The notes under the pieces are model-generated. The model saw only the letters and a program-made list of their open reading frames with translations, was not told the origin of the DNA and searched no databases. Positions 6,815 through 7,231 of a stretch of DNA of 7,231 nt are shown piece by piece; position 1 is the stretch's first letter; each line of letters begins with the position of its first letter. Both the position numbers and the translations under genes were made by a program. Origin of the DNA: Frankiaceae bacterium (lineage in GTDB: Bacteria > Actinomycetota > Actinomycetes > JAVEEJ01); the NCBI GenBank assembly GCA_030840515.1, contig JAVEEJ010000227.1, positions 1 to 7,231 on the forward strand, in the 5' to 3' direction.

Positions 6815-7231
6815 GCGCAACGCTGTGGGACACGACGGGCGGGGAGGTCGTCAGGGCGCTCTCCACGGAACGACGGATGGCGGGCGGTGTGGCCAGCGGG
6901 CTCGCGCTCACCCTGGTCGTGGTCGCCGACGAGAAGCAGGTCGCCGAGGCGGAGAAGGCCGCGACGACAGCCGCCGCGATGCATCCGTGCCGGCTGCTGA
7001 TCGTGGTGCGGCGCAAGCTCGACGGCGATGACCGGCTCGACGCGGAGGTCGCCATCGGGGGCCGGCTCGGGCCGACCGAGGCGGTGGTGATGCGGATGCA
7101 CGGGCGGCTCACCTTGCACGCGGAGTCCGTCGTGCTGCCGCTGCACGCCTCCGACGCGCCCGTGGTCACCTGGTGGGTCGGGGCACCGCCCGACCGGATC
7201 GCCCACGACCCGCTCGGCGTGCTGGCCGACC
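6811..7231 (+). CDS. opcA: Glucose-6-phosphate dehydrogenase assembly protein OpcA, N-terminal part, cut by window end
   Basis: OpcA proteins promote assembly and redox activation of Zwf in cyanobacteria and actinobacteria. The visible 140 codons start at the ATG at 6811 (ATGA overlap with the zwf stop). They read MSATLWDTTGGEVVRAL..., then RRMAGGVASGLALTLVVV (21-38), HPCRLLIVVR (58-67), GGRLGPTEAVVMRM (83-96), LHAESVVLPL (102-111) and APVVTWWVGAPP (116-127). These are the conserved blocks I recognise for actinobacterial OpcA, and the position directly after zwf fits. C60 in HPCR is the only cysteine in the visible part. The remaining half or more of the protein lies outside the window. No strong Shine-Dalgarno is seen (only a GGCGGCGG tract), so translation probably depends on zwf. 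Confidence 0.93.
   Translation, partial: MSATLWDTTGGEVVRALSTERRMAGGVASGLALTLVVVADEKQVAEAEKAATTAAAMHPCRLLIVVRRKLDGDDRLDAEVAIGGRLGPTEAVVMRMHGRLTLHAESVVLPLHASDAPVVTWWVGAPPDRIAHDPLGVLAD

Noticed and set aside
5051..6820. 589-codon open frame on the minus strand, opposite pgi and zwf
   Set aside because: Same pattern: no recognisable domain, opposite a complete zwf with all catalytic motifs.

Overview
The window comes from a high-GC actinobacterium. The DNA is strongly GC-rich, codons mostly end in G or C, and GTG starts are common. The gene order ctaB <-> tkt-tal-pgi-zwf-opcA is the classic actinobacterial pentose phosphate cluster. The presence of pgi between tal and zwf, the protein sequences and the TAGGCT-type start signals suggest Propionibacteriales (Nocardioides-like) or a relative. 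That genus-level guess is inference only.

Layout. Positions 1-287 (minus strand) hold the first 95 codons of ctaB, the haem O synthase (protoheme IX farnesyltransferase), cut by the window edge. A 64-bp divergent intergenic region (288-351) carries a TAGGCT -10-like hexamer on each strand, each placed so that transcription would begin at or almost at the start codon. From about 352 to the end, five plus-strand genes follow with almost no spacing: tkt (transketolase), tal (transaldolase), pgi (glucose-6-phosphate isomerase), zwf (glucose-6-phosphate dehydrogenase) and opcA (glucose-6-phosphate dehydrogenase assembly protein, cut by the window end). tkt and tal are separated by 27 bp that include a strong Shine-Dalgarno. 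The other three junctions (tal/pgi, pgi/zwf, zwf/opcA) are 4-bp ATGA or GTGA overlaps, so one transcript with translational coupling is likely.

How the genes work together. Zwf, with its assembly partner OpcA, oxidises glucose-6-phosphate to the lactone and makes reducing power. Tkt and Tal interconvert pentose phosphates with fructose-6-phosphate and glyceraldehyde-3-phosphate. Pgi can return fructose-6-phosphate to glucose-6-phosphate for Zwf. The operon therefore encodes the carbon-recycling part of a cyclic pentose phosphate pathway. The lactonase (pgl) and 6-phosphogluconate dehydrogenase (gnd) are not in the window; pgl is commonly found just after opcA.

No RNA genes, mobile elements, CRISPR arrays, significant repeats or intrinsic terminators were seen. 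The window is essentially all coding and reads as conserved core metabolism. No undescribed system is evident. The points worth a second look are the start-site architecture, the divergent promoter and the unusual type of Pgi next to Tal.
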